From contig CM034240.1 of the NCBI GenBank assembly GCA_019916065.1, positions 13,935,894-13,999,893 on the forward strand: a stretch of 64,000 nucleotides of DNA, in the 5' to 3' direction. The translations under genes and the position numbers were made by a program. The notes beneath the pieces are model-generated. The model saw only the letters and a program-made list of their open reading frames with translations. It made no database searches and was not told the DNA's origin. This document shows positions 35,561 to 48,349 of this stretch, one piece after another; position 1 is the first letter of the stretch; each line of letters begins with the position of its first letter. The DNA comes from Vitellaria paradoxa (Eukaryota; Streptophyta; Magnoliopsida; Ericales; Sapotaceae).

Positions 35561-37095
35561 GTGGTGCACCTGTATAAATAAATAGAGGGTAAAAATATAA
35601 TTTTATTTCCAATTATAACATACACTGTTAGTGCTATTACATCATGGCACTGTATAACATTGCCCTAGAACTGTTTTGACTAAAAAATATTAAAAATTAT
35701 TAAAAATTATAAAAAATTATCTAATTTTTTTAATTTCTTTTAATCAGAATTTCACTCCATATCACTTTTGAATCAATTTTTCATGCTTCTCTTATATTAT
35801 TAATTTTTTTTTGCGATCCAAACATTCCTTTATTTTTATTAATGTTCGGAGAGTAGTACTATGGTACGTGAGATTTTATATAAAAACGGTTTTAGTACGA
35901 CAGTTGACAATTGTATTTTAAATTGAAAATTTATAATTGGCAAAAATAAAGTAAAATAAAAAGTTGTCAATCTCAACTACCCACTTTTGTTGACTCGTAG
36001 AAGATTTACAGTGATTATTTAAAAATTATAGTGATGTCGCTCTCACTGCGTCAATTTGATCCCACACAATTCTTTGATTGATTGAATATAAATATATAGA
36101 AAATAAATGAGATTTATGCTGGCCATAATTAAAACAAAAAGGGAGAAGGCTGACATTAAAGAAGGAAAAAAAAAAAAAAGTACGTTAGTTTAGTGACTTA
36201 AGCTATTATTTCAACTTTTCTAATTCTCAATTATGATTATGCGCCAATTCTCTAATTCTGGTACGTAGAAATCCGCAACCGTTATCCCGTACTGGAGTAC
36301 GCACAGGACGAAGCGCACTCCAGGACCCTAGCCGGCAAATGCCCTTGGAGAGTTAACCAGCCTAGACAAGTCCTGGCTGACCGGCACGACCGAGAGGAGG
36401 CCATTAGGCACCCGCCATTACAGCGGTAACCCATCCCCCGTGGGGGAGTTGAACCCGAAATCTCGAGAGACCCAGGCTCTAGGGCGAGCCCGACTTCCAC
36501 TCGGCCACTCCCGAAGGGGTGAGTCAATTCTCTACTTGATTAGCTGAGTGATTGTTTGGTAAAATAAATTATGACCTACTTGTTTTTTTATTTTTTTTAA
36601 ATTGATCAAATTTGTCCACTTATAATTTAAATTTTTTTAAACATTAAAAGATAAAAATATTAAATTAATAAATAATTAAAAAGATAATTATTAAAAGTTA
36701 GCTTTTTTTTCATCTTCAAACAAAACAAAACCAACTTTTTTCCCCTAACTCAATAAGTTAATTAGTAGTTTGACCAATCAAGTCACAATTGACCCTCGAT
36801 TGCAATTGTAAAAAATAAATGATGTTTGGCTAATTATTTTTTATCAAAAAATAAATTTTTATTAATTTTCTTCAAATTTTCTCTAACTTTTTTACCCAAT
36901 ACTTTTTTAATATTTACCAATTTTTTTAATTTTTTATAAGTTTTACTAATTTTCTCTAACTTTTATTAATTTTCTCTTTTTTTTTTAATTTCCACCAACT
37001 TTTTCTAAGTTTTTTAGATTTTTACTAAACATCCAACCAAACATTAATATAACACATGTTACATGCTAATACAAAATTATAATTTTGTGATGCCA
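35561..37095. repeat. Tandem duplication, copy 2 (interrupted by a SINE)
   Basis: This is the uninterrupted counterpart of the three blocks of copy 1, apart from a 266-bp inverted SINE at 36254-36519. It retains the empty sites for both large insertions in copy 1. AT-rich, with no gene. The outer edges are approximate. Confidence 0.8.
36240..36533 (-). mobile_element. tRNA-derived SINE, inverted, same family as 24.2 kb
   Basis: The body is 36254-36519. On the minus strand it begins with a tRNA-like head (GGGAGTGGCCGAGTGGAAG, then GGGTTCAACTCCC) and ends with a TACGGGATAACGG...TACGTACC tail like the 24.2-kb copy. The flanks TGCGCCAATTCTCT (36240-36253) and TGAGTCAATTCTCT (36520-36533) match at 12 of 14. 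The uninserted sequence is seen in copy 1 at about 30065-30078. It is older than the 24.2-kb copy, judging by its imperfect duplication. Confidence 0.85.
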
Positions 37096-38648
37096 AATAA
37101 CCCTATATTCCAAAAAAAAGTTGATTACATAAGTCCCAGTTAGTAACACTGTTATTTTTCTTTTTATGTTTAACTATTTATACTTTTTATTTTTATTTTT
37201 TGTTTTGTCATTTTTTTCTTGAAATGAAGATTGAAACAACATTTGAAAATGTAATTTTGTATACAGTAATTAATTTTTATTTTAATAAAATATTTAATTT
37301 TATTAATTTTTAAAAAAATATTAAATTAATTTTAATATATAACATAATTAAAATAATAAAATAACTAATTTATAAACAATGATAAACAATAATAGTTGTT
37401 GATATAGAAAATATGTTGGACATTTTGCAATCACCTTGAGTACAAACGCGCTGACCTGAAGTTCAAACTTGTAAGATTAGCCCTGAGAATAATTTATTTC
37501 CGACGTCAAAGACTTAATTTCAGCGTGAAGAAATTAAATTCTAGTTCAATTCCAACTATAAAATAAAATTATAATTCAACTAATTTGTTATTATAGTTTA
37601 ATTACTTTATTTATTTTGCTAGTGAAAGACATGATATGACCGACATTTTTGCAAACATATTGCATCTCACCTACCATTCTGAAAATAACTACACACATTA
37701 AATGTAAAGTAAACTGTTACTGTAATTTTATTGTCAAATATGTGCCGCGCTAATTTATACTTTTCCCAACCTATAAATAGTTTAAGAAGTTCAATAAATA
37801 AATAAGGCACACTTAGTCTTATTTACTGAATTATTTCTCATTATTTAAATATTCTTTGAATTTCTAACCGAGCAGAGTTTCGAAAACCATATGGTCAAGG
37901 ACCTTTCCTGTCCTACGTCTTTATTATTTTCTTTGATTGCAGGTTACTAGGAAAGAAAAATATTGACACGGTGATCATGCCCAGAGGGTTTATTTTATCC
38001 CCGATAATTATGATTTGTATTTTGGTTATGCTATATATATTTGGTGAAATTTAAAAATTAATTAAATCTCAATTTTGATGAAATTTTTTATCTTCTTCAA
38101 TTAATACCTCTCAACTTTCTATAATTATTAATACTTTTCATGGAAATAAAAAGAATTTTTTAATAACTACTAATTCATTAAGTAAATTTGATTTTACGTT
38201 TTTTAATATTTTTTAAATGCCTTTTTTAACCACCGACTACCTTTACATTTTTTACTTTTTTAAATGTCACTTAATCCCAATTTGTTTACTTAAATGCAAT
38301 TTAAAACTATCTCATATTTTGTAAGTGTTTTAATGTTTTTTTCATTTAAATTTATTTGATAATTTATTTAAAATTAAAAAATATATTTACTTGCAAAGAA
38401 AAAAATCACATATATAGTGTGTGCATCCGCATCCAATAAATATATATAATTAGATGAAATTAAAAGATAAAAATATATGCAACATTTTAGAGGGACTCAT
38501 AATTTCTATTCATGTCTAATATTAAGGAGTATTCAAGACTATTCTTCTTTTAATTAGGAACGCTTATAAACTAAAATATAGTAATGTAATAGTTAAATTT
38601 TGTAATTTTTTACAAATATAGAAGTGTCATTAAGTAATATCTAATAAG
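37096..38648. other. AT-rich gene-free stretch
   Basis: No gene is recognised. 37400-38030 is less AT-extreme but has no long frame or domain. Low-complexity A/T runs dominate the rest. Confidence 0.5.
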
Positions 38649-38927
38649 TTTCAGGTAACCCTTGGGCCTAGCTCAGCGGGTGACCTCTTGATTGTAGGGA
38701 GCCGAGACGACAACCCACAAGGGTTCGAGTCTCCGCTGGTGAAATCCAGTCTTATTAAGTTATTCTAATAGTCACCCACCGCAAGCGTAAACTTGTGACT
38801 TAATCGGTTCGGCGGGTTTGTGGAGTATCCGTAGGCCCCCGGTTTACCGGTCGGCTACACGGTCCGTTGAGGACTGTAATAAACTGGCCGGGTTCCGGGT
38901 CACAAAAAAAAAAAAAAAATTTCAGGT
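38649..38927 (+). mobile_element. tRNA-derived SINE with poly-A tail
   Basis: The body 38657-38919 has A box TAGCTCAGCGGG (about 38668-38679) and B box GGTTCGAGTCTC (about 38723-38734), both near consensus. It ends in about 16 A. The 8-bp duplication TTTCAGGT flanks it at 38649-38656 and 38920-38927. The head and tail differ from the other SINEs here, so it is a third family. Confidence 0.85.
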
Positions 38928-41900
38928 CGATTTTTATCAAGAGAATTTAAACCTTACATTGTCAAAACATGAAACATAATGGTTGATATTTCAACAAAAA
39001 TGTTGGCAATCAGGATGCAATTTTTTTTTTTTTTTTTTCTCATCACAGTTGTGTGGTTTTTGAAAGTTGTATTTACCATTTATTTAAGCCTGAGTCTAAA
39101 CCTCGGTTTCTCTTGAACCCTTGAACATGGAATCATATATATATTATATTTGAAATATATATAGCTTCTCAATATACAATAAAACATTTCTAACCTAAGA
39201 TATTATGATTTACATTCGATCAACGTGCTTAATTGATTTTTATATATAATATATTCCGCAGTTAATTGGTTATTTGATTGATTGAATGAGTATCAAATCA
39301 TAAAAACATTGTGTTTGTTTGTTTATTTATTTTTTTTTTTTTAAGGGGGTGGTCTAGCTGTAAATAACAAAATTTTATTTTTAAATCAGTGCATAATATA
39401 CATTGTACACTAATCTACCTTTTTACAACTTTTAAGGATGTTATTTATATTTTAGAAAAACTAAAAATAATTGCCTAAAATTAGAAAACTTTACATATAA
39501 GTGAAAAAGAATAATTTGTTTGGCCAAAATTCAATTTTTTTCTGCAGTACTTTTTTTATTTTTAAGTATTTTTTGTAATATATTTTTTTTAAATCATATG
39601 AATAATAAACCTAAAAATTAAAAAAAAAATCAATCTATACCAAGATTTAAATTAGAGACAGGTCAATCGAATCTGACTTAATGTCTCTACCTCGACTCGT
39701 TTCTATCTCTATTCTAGAATGTTTGTGTTAAGACTTAGATCATCACCTGATGCCTTAGGATTAACCTGGTATCAAGCCACCCTAACTTACCTAGTTTTAC
39801 AAACCTTCATTATTTAGATTATATCTAAATTTTAAACACAATTCATAATTTATTTATCTTAAAGTAAAAAAATTAAAAATATACTAAAAAATACATATGG
39901 TCAATAAGTTAGGGCAAGATCAAGAATTTCTACCAACCCAATCCATCCCGACCATGTTATTTAGTAGTAGAAAAGGGGGTTAACATGAATTTTGGATCAA
40001 ATCAAGATTTAATTTATTCAATTTACATCACTATGTTTATCAAATATATCCAAAAAAAGAAAAAAAATTACATAAACTTTTTTACGTCAATTGAAAAATC
40101 AATTTTAGCAAACTAAGAGGCCATCCGGTACTACAAATACGCAACTTCATATTACGGATTGACACGTAACATTTTGGTAGTTAATGAGTTATTTGGTAAA
40201 AATTTATAAAAATTTGGGGGTGTTTGGTTGGAAAAAAAGTTGACAAAAAAGTATAGAAAAAAGTACAAAGATTTGATGTAAAGGTGATATGTGGTAAAAT
40301 TTAATTAAAAGAAAGTATAAACTTTTTATAACTTTTGGTAGGTTTTAGTATTTGATTGGTGGCCAAACAGCCTCTTAGAAAAAAAAATTTAAGAAAGTTG
40401 ATAAAAATTAGAAAAAATAAAAAAATTAGAGAAAGTTGATAAAAAAATAATTTAGTATTTGATTGAAAAAATTAGAGAAAAGTAAAAAAAAAATTAATAC
40501 AAAATATTTTTTTATTTTAGTATGCCAAACGACTCCTAAGTTACTAACAAGAATCTTTGAAAGTTATTTGACTAAGTCTGACGTCAATGATGAGAAAATC
40601 TGATTGCATTGTTGGTGAGAGTTTAGTGGACCCCTAGGATGTCTCTTCTAGCAATAGACATTCTTGATTTGGGATAGCTGACTTAACAATACTATATCAC
40701 TATTGTTAGGTTACTTTATAACTTATAATTTTAATTGTTAATTTTAAATTAAATAATTCCAATGTATTTATTCTTATTTTAAATTACAATAACATAAATG
40801 TATCTAAATTATTAAATTAAAATTTAACAGTTCACAATCAATATTACCAGACTGATATAATAAAATTACATCAACTTCCTCTTTTCTTTATATATTCTTT
40901 TTGAATCTCCCTGCTATCAATAAAAGTCAAGTATAAAATAAGCTATAATATTATTTATGAATTAACAGACATGGCGAACGTACTCTCAAAAGGTAAGATA
41001 ATTCCTCATTCATTTGACTATTAACATTTTTATATTTAAAAAAATACCAAGAGAGAAATAGTCGTTGAAGTTCTATTTATTTAATTATTTAAATTTACAA
41101 CACATGCTAGGAGTGTCTTTATTAAATTGATAAATTCAAAAGTCTTTCATGTTGTTTTAGCAACTTATATCGATTAAATATTATTTTTTTGTTTAATAAT
41201 AATGTGATCAATAATTACGATGGTGGCCCCATTTCAATTAAATGAGCTCTAACCAAGGTGATCCGTGGATAATAGGAAAATCAAAAATAAGTCGGTCTTT
41301 TTTTTTTTTTGATTTGTGTAATTGAGAAATTATCTATATAACAGGTTTGACATAAATTTAGACTTAAATGTTTTTTTTTAACCAAATTCATATCTATATA
41401 TATATATATATATATATGTCTAAACTCGACTTATACTTATAAATAATTTATATTATTTTAGTTTTATATATAGGAGACGTTTGTAGCGACAAAAGGTAAA
41501 ATAAAGTCAGATAATTTAAGATAAATACGTAAAATATATTAAAAGTATATTTTTTTAATATATTTAGAAGTACATGCAACGCTTGCTATATCCCTAAGAG
41601 TGACAGGTTCTAAGGAGCGTGGAAAATCAACGGCCTTGATTTAATTGTATGATTTAAGGGTTCTAATTTAATTTAGTTAAAATTAATTTTTAAATAAAAA
41701 TAAAGTTTAAAAGTAATGCAATTGGATTACAATTAATATAGAATATGAAAAATCCTTTCTTATTGAGATGCAATTAAATCTAAACCGTTGATTTTTCACT
41801 GCAATTCTCATCGTGCAGGGCGGCGCCACATGGATGGTGATGGATTCAATTGACCCTATCTGCTAATAAAAAATTTTTCCAAAAAATTTTTTTTATATTT

Positions 41901-43054
41901 AAAACATTTTGGTAACTTTAACCTAATTAAAATTTTGTAATTACTAACTTTGACCCATTAATATTTTGTAATTATTATTTAAATTTTTATATGATCCCAT
42001 CATCTAAAATTTTTGGAGCGCGCCGTCATTATTACAGTGAATATTTCCACTACTGCCCCTGGAACCCTGAGAGTGACAATATATCTGTTAACAAATTTAG
42101 ATCCTTCTCACCAAATACGAATTGAGTTATCTTGGGAATATTATGTAAGATAAATATTGGATTGTACAAAATTTTAATGATTATAGTTGTGGTCAAACGT
42201 ATTTACACTTAATTTAAGATTGATTTGTAATTTCAAAAATGACACACTTGAATGAAAAGAGAGTGGTTAATATTATTTGTTAAATTAGTCATGTGATATT
42301 AGGGTTGTAAATTTTACAATAAATGTAAATTTAAAAATTTAATTCAAAAATTTACATATAAAATTTTTAAATTTATTTTTATTATAAATCGTTTGATTTT
42401 AATCAAATAATTCATAACTCGATATCACATGATTAATATCAAAAGTGAGATTAGCCTCTCCAACCCCATGGATAAGTTGATGACACACCAAATAAGAAAA
42501 GAAAAAAATTTTGAATTTTTTTTAAATAATTAAATAAAATTTATCGACGTAAATAATGTGAAACTTTTTAAATACTTAAACAAGTCACGTGTTAAAATGT
42601 TTGGGCGCAATTTTTTTTTTTTTAGGTGCCTTATTGCAGCACGTGCTTTATCCCGGTTATTCTTTGTTTGCCTCACGTGTAACTTACGGTAGGAGCCGGC
42701 ACTGATAGTCTAGGTCATGTGTTATGCGAACCTATATTAAGGAAAATCATTCTCAAATTACTAATTTACCCTTTTGTCGCTTATACTTTGTTGATGGTCC
42801 CAGGCCAGCACTGGAGTTTATTTATTTATTTTTATTTCATTGAATCTCTTTACGGTAAAAGATGTTTTTTTTTTTTCAAGTTTTTATTTTAACACCCACA
42901 TTTACTTTTTATGTTTTAATTACCATAAATTCCTTTGTGAAGTGACAATTAGGACCTAGAGATGTTACTTCCTTTACTATTTGTTTAAACATTTATTTAT
43001 TACTTTTAAAGTTGAAAAGTCATTTGGGGCACTCTCAAAGTTGTTTGGTGAGGA
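38928..43054. other. AT-rich gene-free stretch with small transposon remnants
   Basis: No gene is supported. About 40108-40378 is bounded by CTAAGAGGCC and the inverse GCCTCTTAG and contains GTGTTTGGTTGG, suggesting one or two old MITEs. A (TA)n run lies near 41396-41417. The remainder is low-complexity. Confidence 0.4.
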
Positions 43055-44120
43055 TCTTTTAATTAGTAGAATGGCCAAATTACTCACTTTCTTTTGGGAA
43101 ACATACTTTCTTTTTAATACATGAATAAAGGATTGGTTACATAATGGGAGGTTTATTAAAAAAATAAAAAAAATTAATTTAAATTAATATTTTTAAATTT
43201 TTTCTAATCAAATTTTGTCACGCGTCACTTTTATATGAATTTTTTTTTTATCATTCAAACACCACGGATATTTGTCCTTTTCTTTCGATGCAATTGAATT
43301 GATAATTTCTTTGTTTTCATGGTAAAAAGATAAATAAATAACATCATTAGTCAATTAACGAATTATATATGCTAAATTCTAAGGTGTACATTTGCTTTAT
43401 GGTTATCGTATCTTTTAATTAGTAGAATGACCAAATTACTCAGTTTCTTTTGGGAAACATACTTTCTTTTTAATACATGAATAAAGGATTGGTTACATAA
43501 TGGGAGGTTTTATTAAAAAATAAAAAAATTAATTTAAATTAATATTTTTAAATTTTTTCTAATCAAATTTTGTCATATGTCACTTTTACATGAATTTTTT
43601 TTTATCATTCAAATACCACGAATATTTGTCCTTTTCTTTCGATGCAATTGAATTGATAATTTCTTTATTTTCATGGTAAAAAGGATAAATAAATAACATC
43701 ATTAGTCAATTAACGAATTATATATGCTAAATTCTAAGGTGTACATTTGCTTTATAGTTATCGTATCTTTTAATTAGTAGAATGACCAAATTACTCAGTT
43801 TCTTTTGGGAAACATACTTTCTTTTTAATACATGAATAAAGGATTGGTTACATAATGGGAGGTTTATTAAAAAAATAAAAAAATTAATTTAAATTAATAT
43901 TTTTAAATTTTTTCTAATCAAATTTTGTCACATGCCACTTTTACATGAATTTTTTTTTATCATTCAAATACCACGAATATTTGTCCTTTTCTTTCGATGC
44001 AATTGAATTGATAATTTCTTTGTTTTCATGGTAAAAAAGATAAATAAATAACATCATTAGTCAATTAACGAATTATATATGCTAAATTCTAAGGTGTACA
44101 TTTGCTTTATGGTTATCGTA
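43055..44120. repeat. Tandem array: three 355-356-bp units
   Basis: The units are 43055-43410, 43411-43765 and 43766-44120, each starting TCTTTTAATTAGTAGAATG and ending GGTTATCGTA (one base varies). They are nearly identical over their whole length, differing by a few substitutions and single-base indels in A/T runs. There is no coding potential. Exactly three units, all complete, indicates recent unequal exchange or replication slippage rather than an old array. Confidence 0.95.
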
Positions 44121-44438
44121 ATTCGTATAATAATTTTATGTAATTAAATAATAAATATAACTATTATTTACTATTGTTATAAAAGACGGTTTTGTTAATG
44201 AATACTCCCAGACACTCTTTAAGGGTCAACAAAAATATGTCACGTAATAATATCTCGTATTTTAGTAAAGTTGTGCATGTAAATGCTTTATGAAAACAAG
44301 AATTATCACGTGATATATTTTTATAGGTCCTTATAAGTATTCCGGAACACCAGTTAATAAATGTCTAAACAATATAATACATATGATATGTTATATATCA
44401 TAAAATTATTTGTCTTGCGCTCAACGAGCACATATAAA

Positions 44439-44534
44439 TAATTAATAATTTTTTATTAGTAAAATAAATTAGAGAGAGTTATCAAGTAATTAATAATTTT
44501 TTATTAGTAAAATAAATTAGAGAGAGTTATCGTC
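44439..44534. repeat. Tandem duplication of a 48-bp unit
   Basis: The sequence beginning AATTAATAATTTTTTATTAG and ending GAGAGAGTTATC occurs twice in direct succession. It is non-coding and lies just upstream of the next array. Confidence 0.85.
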
Positions 44535-44618
44535 AATGCAAGATTGTATTAAAAGTTAGTCAAACTTATTGAAAAATAAAAAAATATTAATGACTTATCT
44601 TATACTCATTGAATATAG

Positions 44619-45186
44619 GTTAAATAAAACTTTGAATGAGCTATTTATGACGCACGTATATTTTCATAATCAATTTACAATGACTTGCATAGCTTAAATA
44701 CTAAGTATATCATGTTGCATACCTGCATATACATTTTGTATATAAAATATCATTTATAATTATAAATTATAAATAAAAAACGTAAATGTCATACAAGTAT
44801 ATATATGAAATGTGATGATTGTGGTATAGATTAAATAAAACTTTGAACAAGCTATTTATGTTGCGTACACGCATATACATTTTGTATACAAAATATCATT
44901 TATAATTATAAATTATAAATAAGAAATGTAACTATCAAACAAGTATATATATGAAATGTGATGGTTTTTGTATAGGTTAAATAAAACTCTGAATAAACTA
45001 TTTATGACACATGTATATTTCTCATAATCAATCTATGATGGCATTCATAACTCGAATACTAAATATATTATGTTGCATACCTGCATATACATTTTGTATA
45101 TAAAATATCATTTATAATTATAAATTATAAATAAGAAATGTAACTGTCATACAAGTATATATATGAAATGTGATAGTTGTGGTATG
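44619..45186. repeat. Tandem array: three roughly 210-bp units, the middle one deleted
   Basis: The units are 44619-44828, 44829-44975 and 44976-45186. Each starts GTTAAATAAAAC or GATTAAATAAAAC, contains CATATACATTTTGTATA and a near-palindromic ATTTATAATTATAAATTATAAAT, and ends TATATATGAAATGTGAT. Unit 2 lacks about 65-70 bp present in units 1 and 3. Units are more diverged than in the 43-kb array. Confidence 0.9.
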
Positions 45187-48100
45187 TATATCATATTATT
45201 ACAAAAGAAATGCCAATTGTACTATACTTTTGGTTTATCCCAATTTAAAAAATAATATTCATTGTAAAAAAAAAAAAGATAAAGTGTAAAAAAGTAAAAA
45301 AGTAAAATATATTTGGCATTGAATTACAGTCATAATAATTTTTATAATATAAAAATTACATTTATATACACACTTAGATAATTAAACTATTTGATATGTT
45401 TATATGCACGAAAAAAAATTATAAAATATGTGTACCGTATAATAATTTAAAAGTGTACAATATAATTATTATAGCTAGCATATTAGAACATAGAGTAAAT
45501 TACTTAAGCCTCCATTGAGGATTGCTGCTAAAATAGTCTCCACTATGGTGTATGAAAAATTACTTATACCTCCTTTATTGTTAAAATTACGTAATGGATT
45601 GAACCTTTTAGTTAGTTAATCAAATTTGAAATTTCTACTTTACCAATAAGACTTGACATCACCACAAAACATCACTTAGCTGTGTTGATCCAATCAACTT
45701 AAGAACAACCATAACTATTTTCTTTTTCTCTCATTCTCTTTCTCAATAACCAGTTTCTTCTATTATTATCTAATATCGTGTTCATCATTAGTGAAGTAAG
45801 CAGATTAGTGATGATTATGAGGTGTCAAACTATTTGGGCCTACGGTTAATTAAATAAAAAATTGGGTCATAAAAATTTTCATATATTAATATTTTGGACT
45901 TGAAAAGTACTTCAAAATTTTGGATCTAAGAAGATTCTTATAAATGTGAATGTGCTTAATTAAAAGTTATGAAAAAAATAGAAATAAAATAAAATTTTTA
46001 TTAAAATAATCATATGAAATAAAAAGACATAGAGAGAGAAAAAGAGATCAAAATAGAAGTAGTCCATCTATTTATTACTAAAATAAACCTATTCAATTTA
46101 GTCAAGATAAAATATTCACACAATTTTTCAAGGGTTATCAATATAAGAGGTGAGAACTATTTGAATAGTAGTTGGGGATAAGTAAATTTTATGTAAAACT
46201 TGAAACGAAACTAAAGTATTTTAAAATATTTTAAAACTTTTAGGGTAATAAAAAATATTTTAAAATTTTTATTTAAAGATAATTTAGTGTTTAAGACACA
46301 AAATTACTTATTAAATTTTAGTATAGTTCTTTAAACAGTAATTTGAGACAACTATTATATAATTAATTTAAAACTAATAATCATTAAATATATTTTGTAA
46401 TTGTGTAAGTGAATTTTAGAACTAAAGATAAGAGAAAACATCTTACCATTCGCAAAAATAAAATGAAATATAGTCATTTTGAATTAATTATTTTACTAAT
46501 ATATTATAGATACTCTTGGAAGATATTGTTTCTATGAATTAGAATAAGTTTCAAAATTATTTGAGATTGCTCTAAATATTAAAATTAAGGGGAAAATAAA
46601 TTTAAAATAATTAAATATATATTTTTAAAATTTGGAGTCTTATTAATGGATGGAGGTTTTAGGTGATTACCCAAATTGTCTAATAGTTGAACCGGTCCTG
46701 TTTATGAATTTATAAAAGAAAATAAATAATTTTTGTGCAGTGTGATTACTTTCTTTTTTTTTTTTTTTTTGGTATTTGGTGATCGAGTGGATAGGTATGA
46801 TTGGAAAAGATTACCGATAAGTATGTAGACTAGATTTGATAGAGAATAAATGTTTGAGAATCGAGAAGATAAATAAAATGAAAAAAAATTAGTTAAAGTA
46901 AGAAAATAGAATAAAAAGAAGGAGAAGAATAAAATACAAAAAGGGAAAAATATGCCAATCTAGAATGTATCGTAATTTTAATTTTGACAAAAGAATAAAT
47001 TTAATTCTAACAACAAGTAACGCAATTTTTTATACTTCAAAGAAGGAATTCTATTATTAACAAATCTCAAGAGTGATTTCAGTAATATACCCTAATATAA
47101 TTGTAATAATTATGAAAAGTTACAAGATTTTAGTTAAAATATAATAATTATTATATCAAATTGTATACATGTTTTCCATATTGAAATTGTAATATATTTG
47201 TATTAGAGTGCCTTTTAGGATAGTTTAATAGTTGCCACTATATAAACATAATCATTTTAAAAGATTTGCAGTGGGACCTAAAAAAAATGACGACCATAAT
47301 TACACAATTATATTAATTGTGATTTTTATATGAATTACAATGGGACCTACAAAAAATAACGATCATAATTGCGCAACTATATTTATCTTGATTATGCATA
47401 GAATTATATATATATATATATATGCACATACATTATTCTTGAGAGTATTTATAAAGTAATTTACCAACTTATAATAATTTTGGAGCAATGCTATTCTATT
47501 AAAATCTATAATCAGAATCCATTGTTGCAATGATGCCGTTGTTTCTGGATCTATCACATTTGAAATAATAACCTATTAACATGTGCTATAATATTATACA
47601 AATGTTATTGTCATATTATTTCAGTAGCAAACTTTGGTAAAAAAATTCTAAAAGTATGTCATTTTGCATAAACATTTTACCCTTAAAATTAATTTTGACC
47701 AAGAATATAATATTTTAATTTTATGATTTAAATGCTCTCGGTCAAACTCATATTTCCCATGTTGCATTCTCATTTAAGTTTTCGGTAAAAAAAAAAAAAA
47801 ATCCTTAATGGTATGTTGAAATATTTATTGTTGCGATTATATTTATACAAAAAAAAAATCACATTTATCTTGTGATTTTAAAACCCTTACACTTACTAAA
47901 TAACACAGCAATAGTAGAAGGGGAAAAAAAGTAATAATATATTAGTAAAATTTTTAACCAAAAAGATTTACCAAAAAAATGCAAAACATTTGGAATTTAT
48001 CACATTGAAAAACTAAATTTAAATCTATTAATATGTCTTCATATTATACAAATATCACTTTCACATCATTTTTGTAATTCATCCAATTAAAATTTTGAAT

Positions 48101-48317
48101 GAAATAACACTTAAAAAAAAAAGTTGTAACCCCATCAAACAATGACTATAATTTAAAATTTTCATGACAAATAGGGCATAAAAAGTAACCCTTTTTTTGG
48201 GCCCATAAAGGAATTCTAACTCCAGTGTAAATGTTGTATTAAATTTCAACAATGGTAATTTTAGAGAACCATAAATGTTAATTGTGGTAAGGAGTTTTAA
48301 GGGGTTGGTGTGCCCAC
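45187..48317. other. AT-rich gene-free stretch upstream of the demethylase gene
   Basis: No gene or recognised transposon is seen. A (TA)n run lies at about 47407-47423. The distal 1 kb (47300-48317) is the candidate promoter and methylation-sensing region of the downstream demethylase, but I see no specific binding site. Confidence 0.4.
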
Positions 48318-48325
48318 TATATAAA
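48318..48325 (+). promoter_or_regulatory. TATA box of the DNA demethylase gene
   Basis: TATATAAA lies here. It is followed about 30-90 bp later by pyrimidine-rich TTTCTTTTCTTCTCTC and CTCTCTCTT, typical of a plant transcription start and leader. It is the best core promoter in the 1.2 kb before the coding start. Position and motif only. Confidence 0.55.
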
Positions 48326-48349
48326 CAGGGCCCGCCCAACGTTGCATAT

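Noticed and set aside
43055..45186. Possible CRISPR array
   Set aside because: The units are 210-356 bp head-to-tail copies with no alternating short repeat and unique spacer, and the genome is a plant nuclear one.
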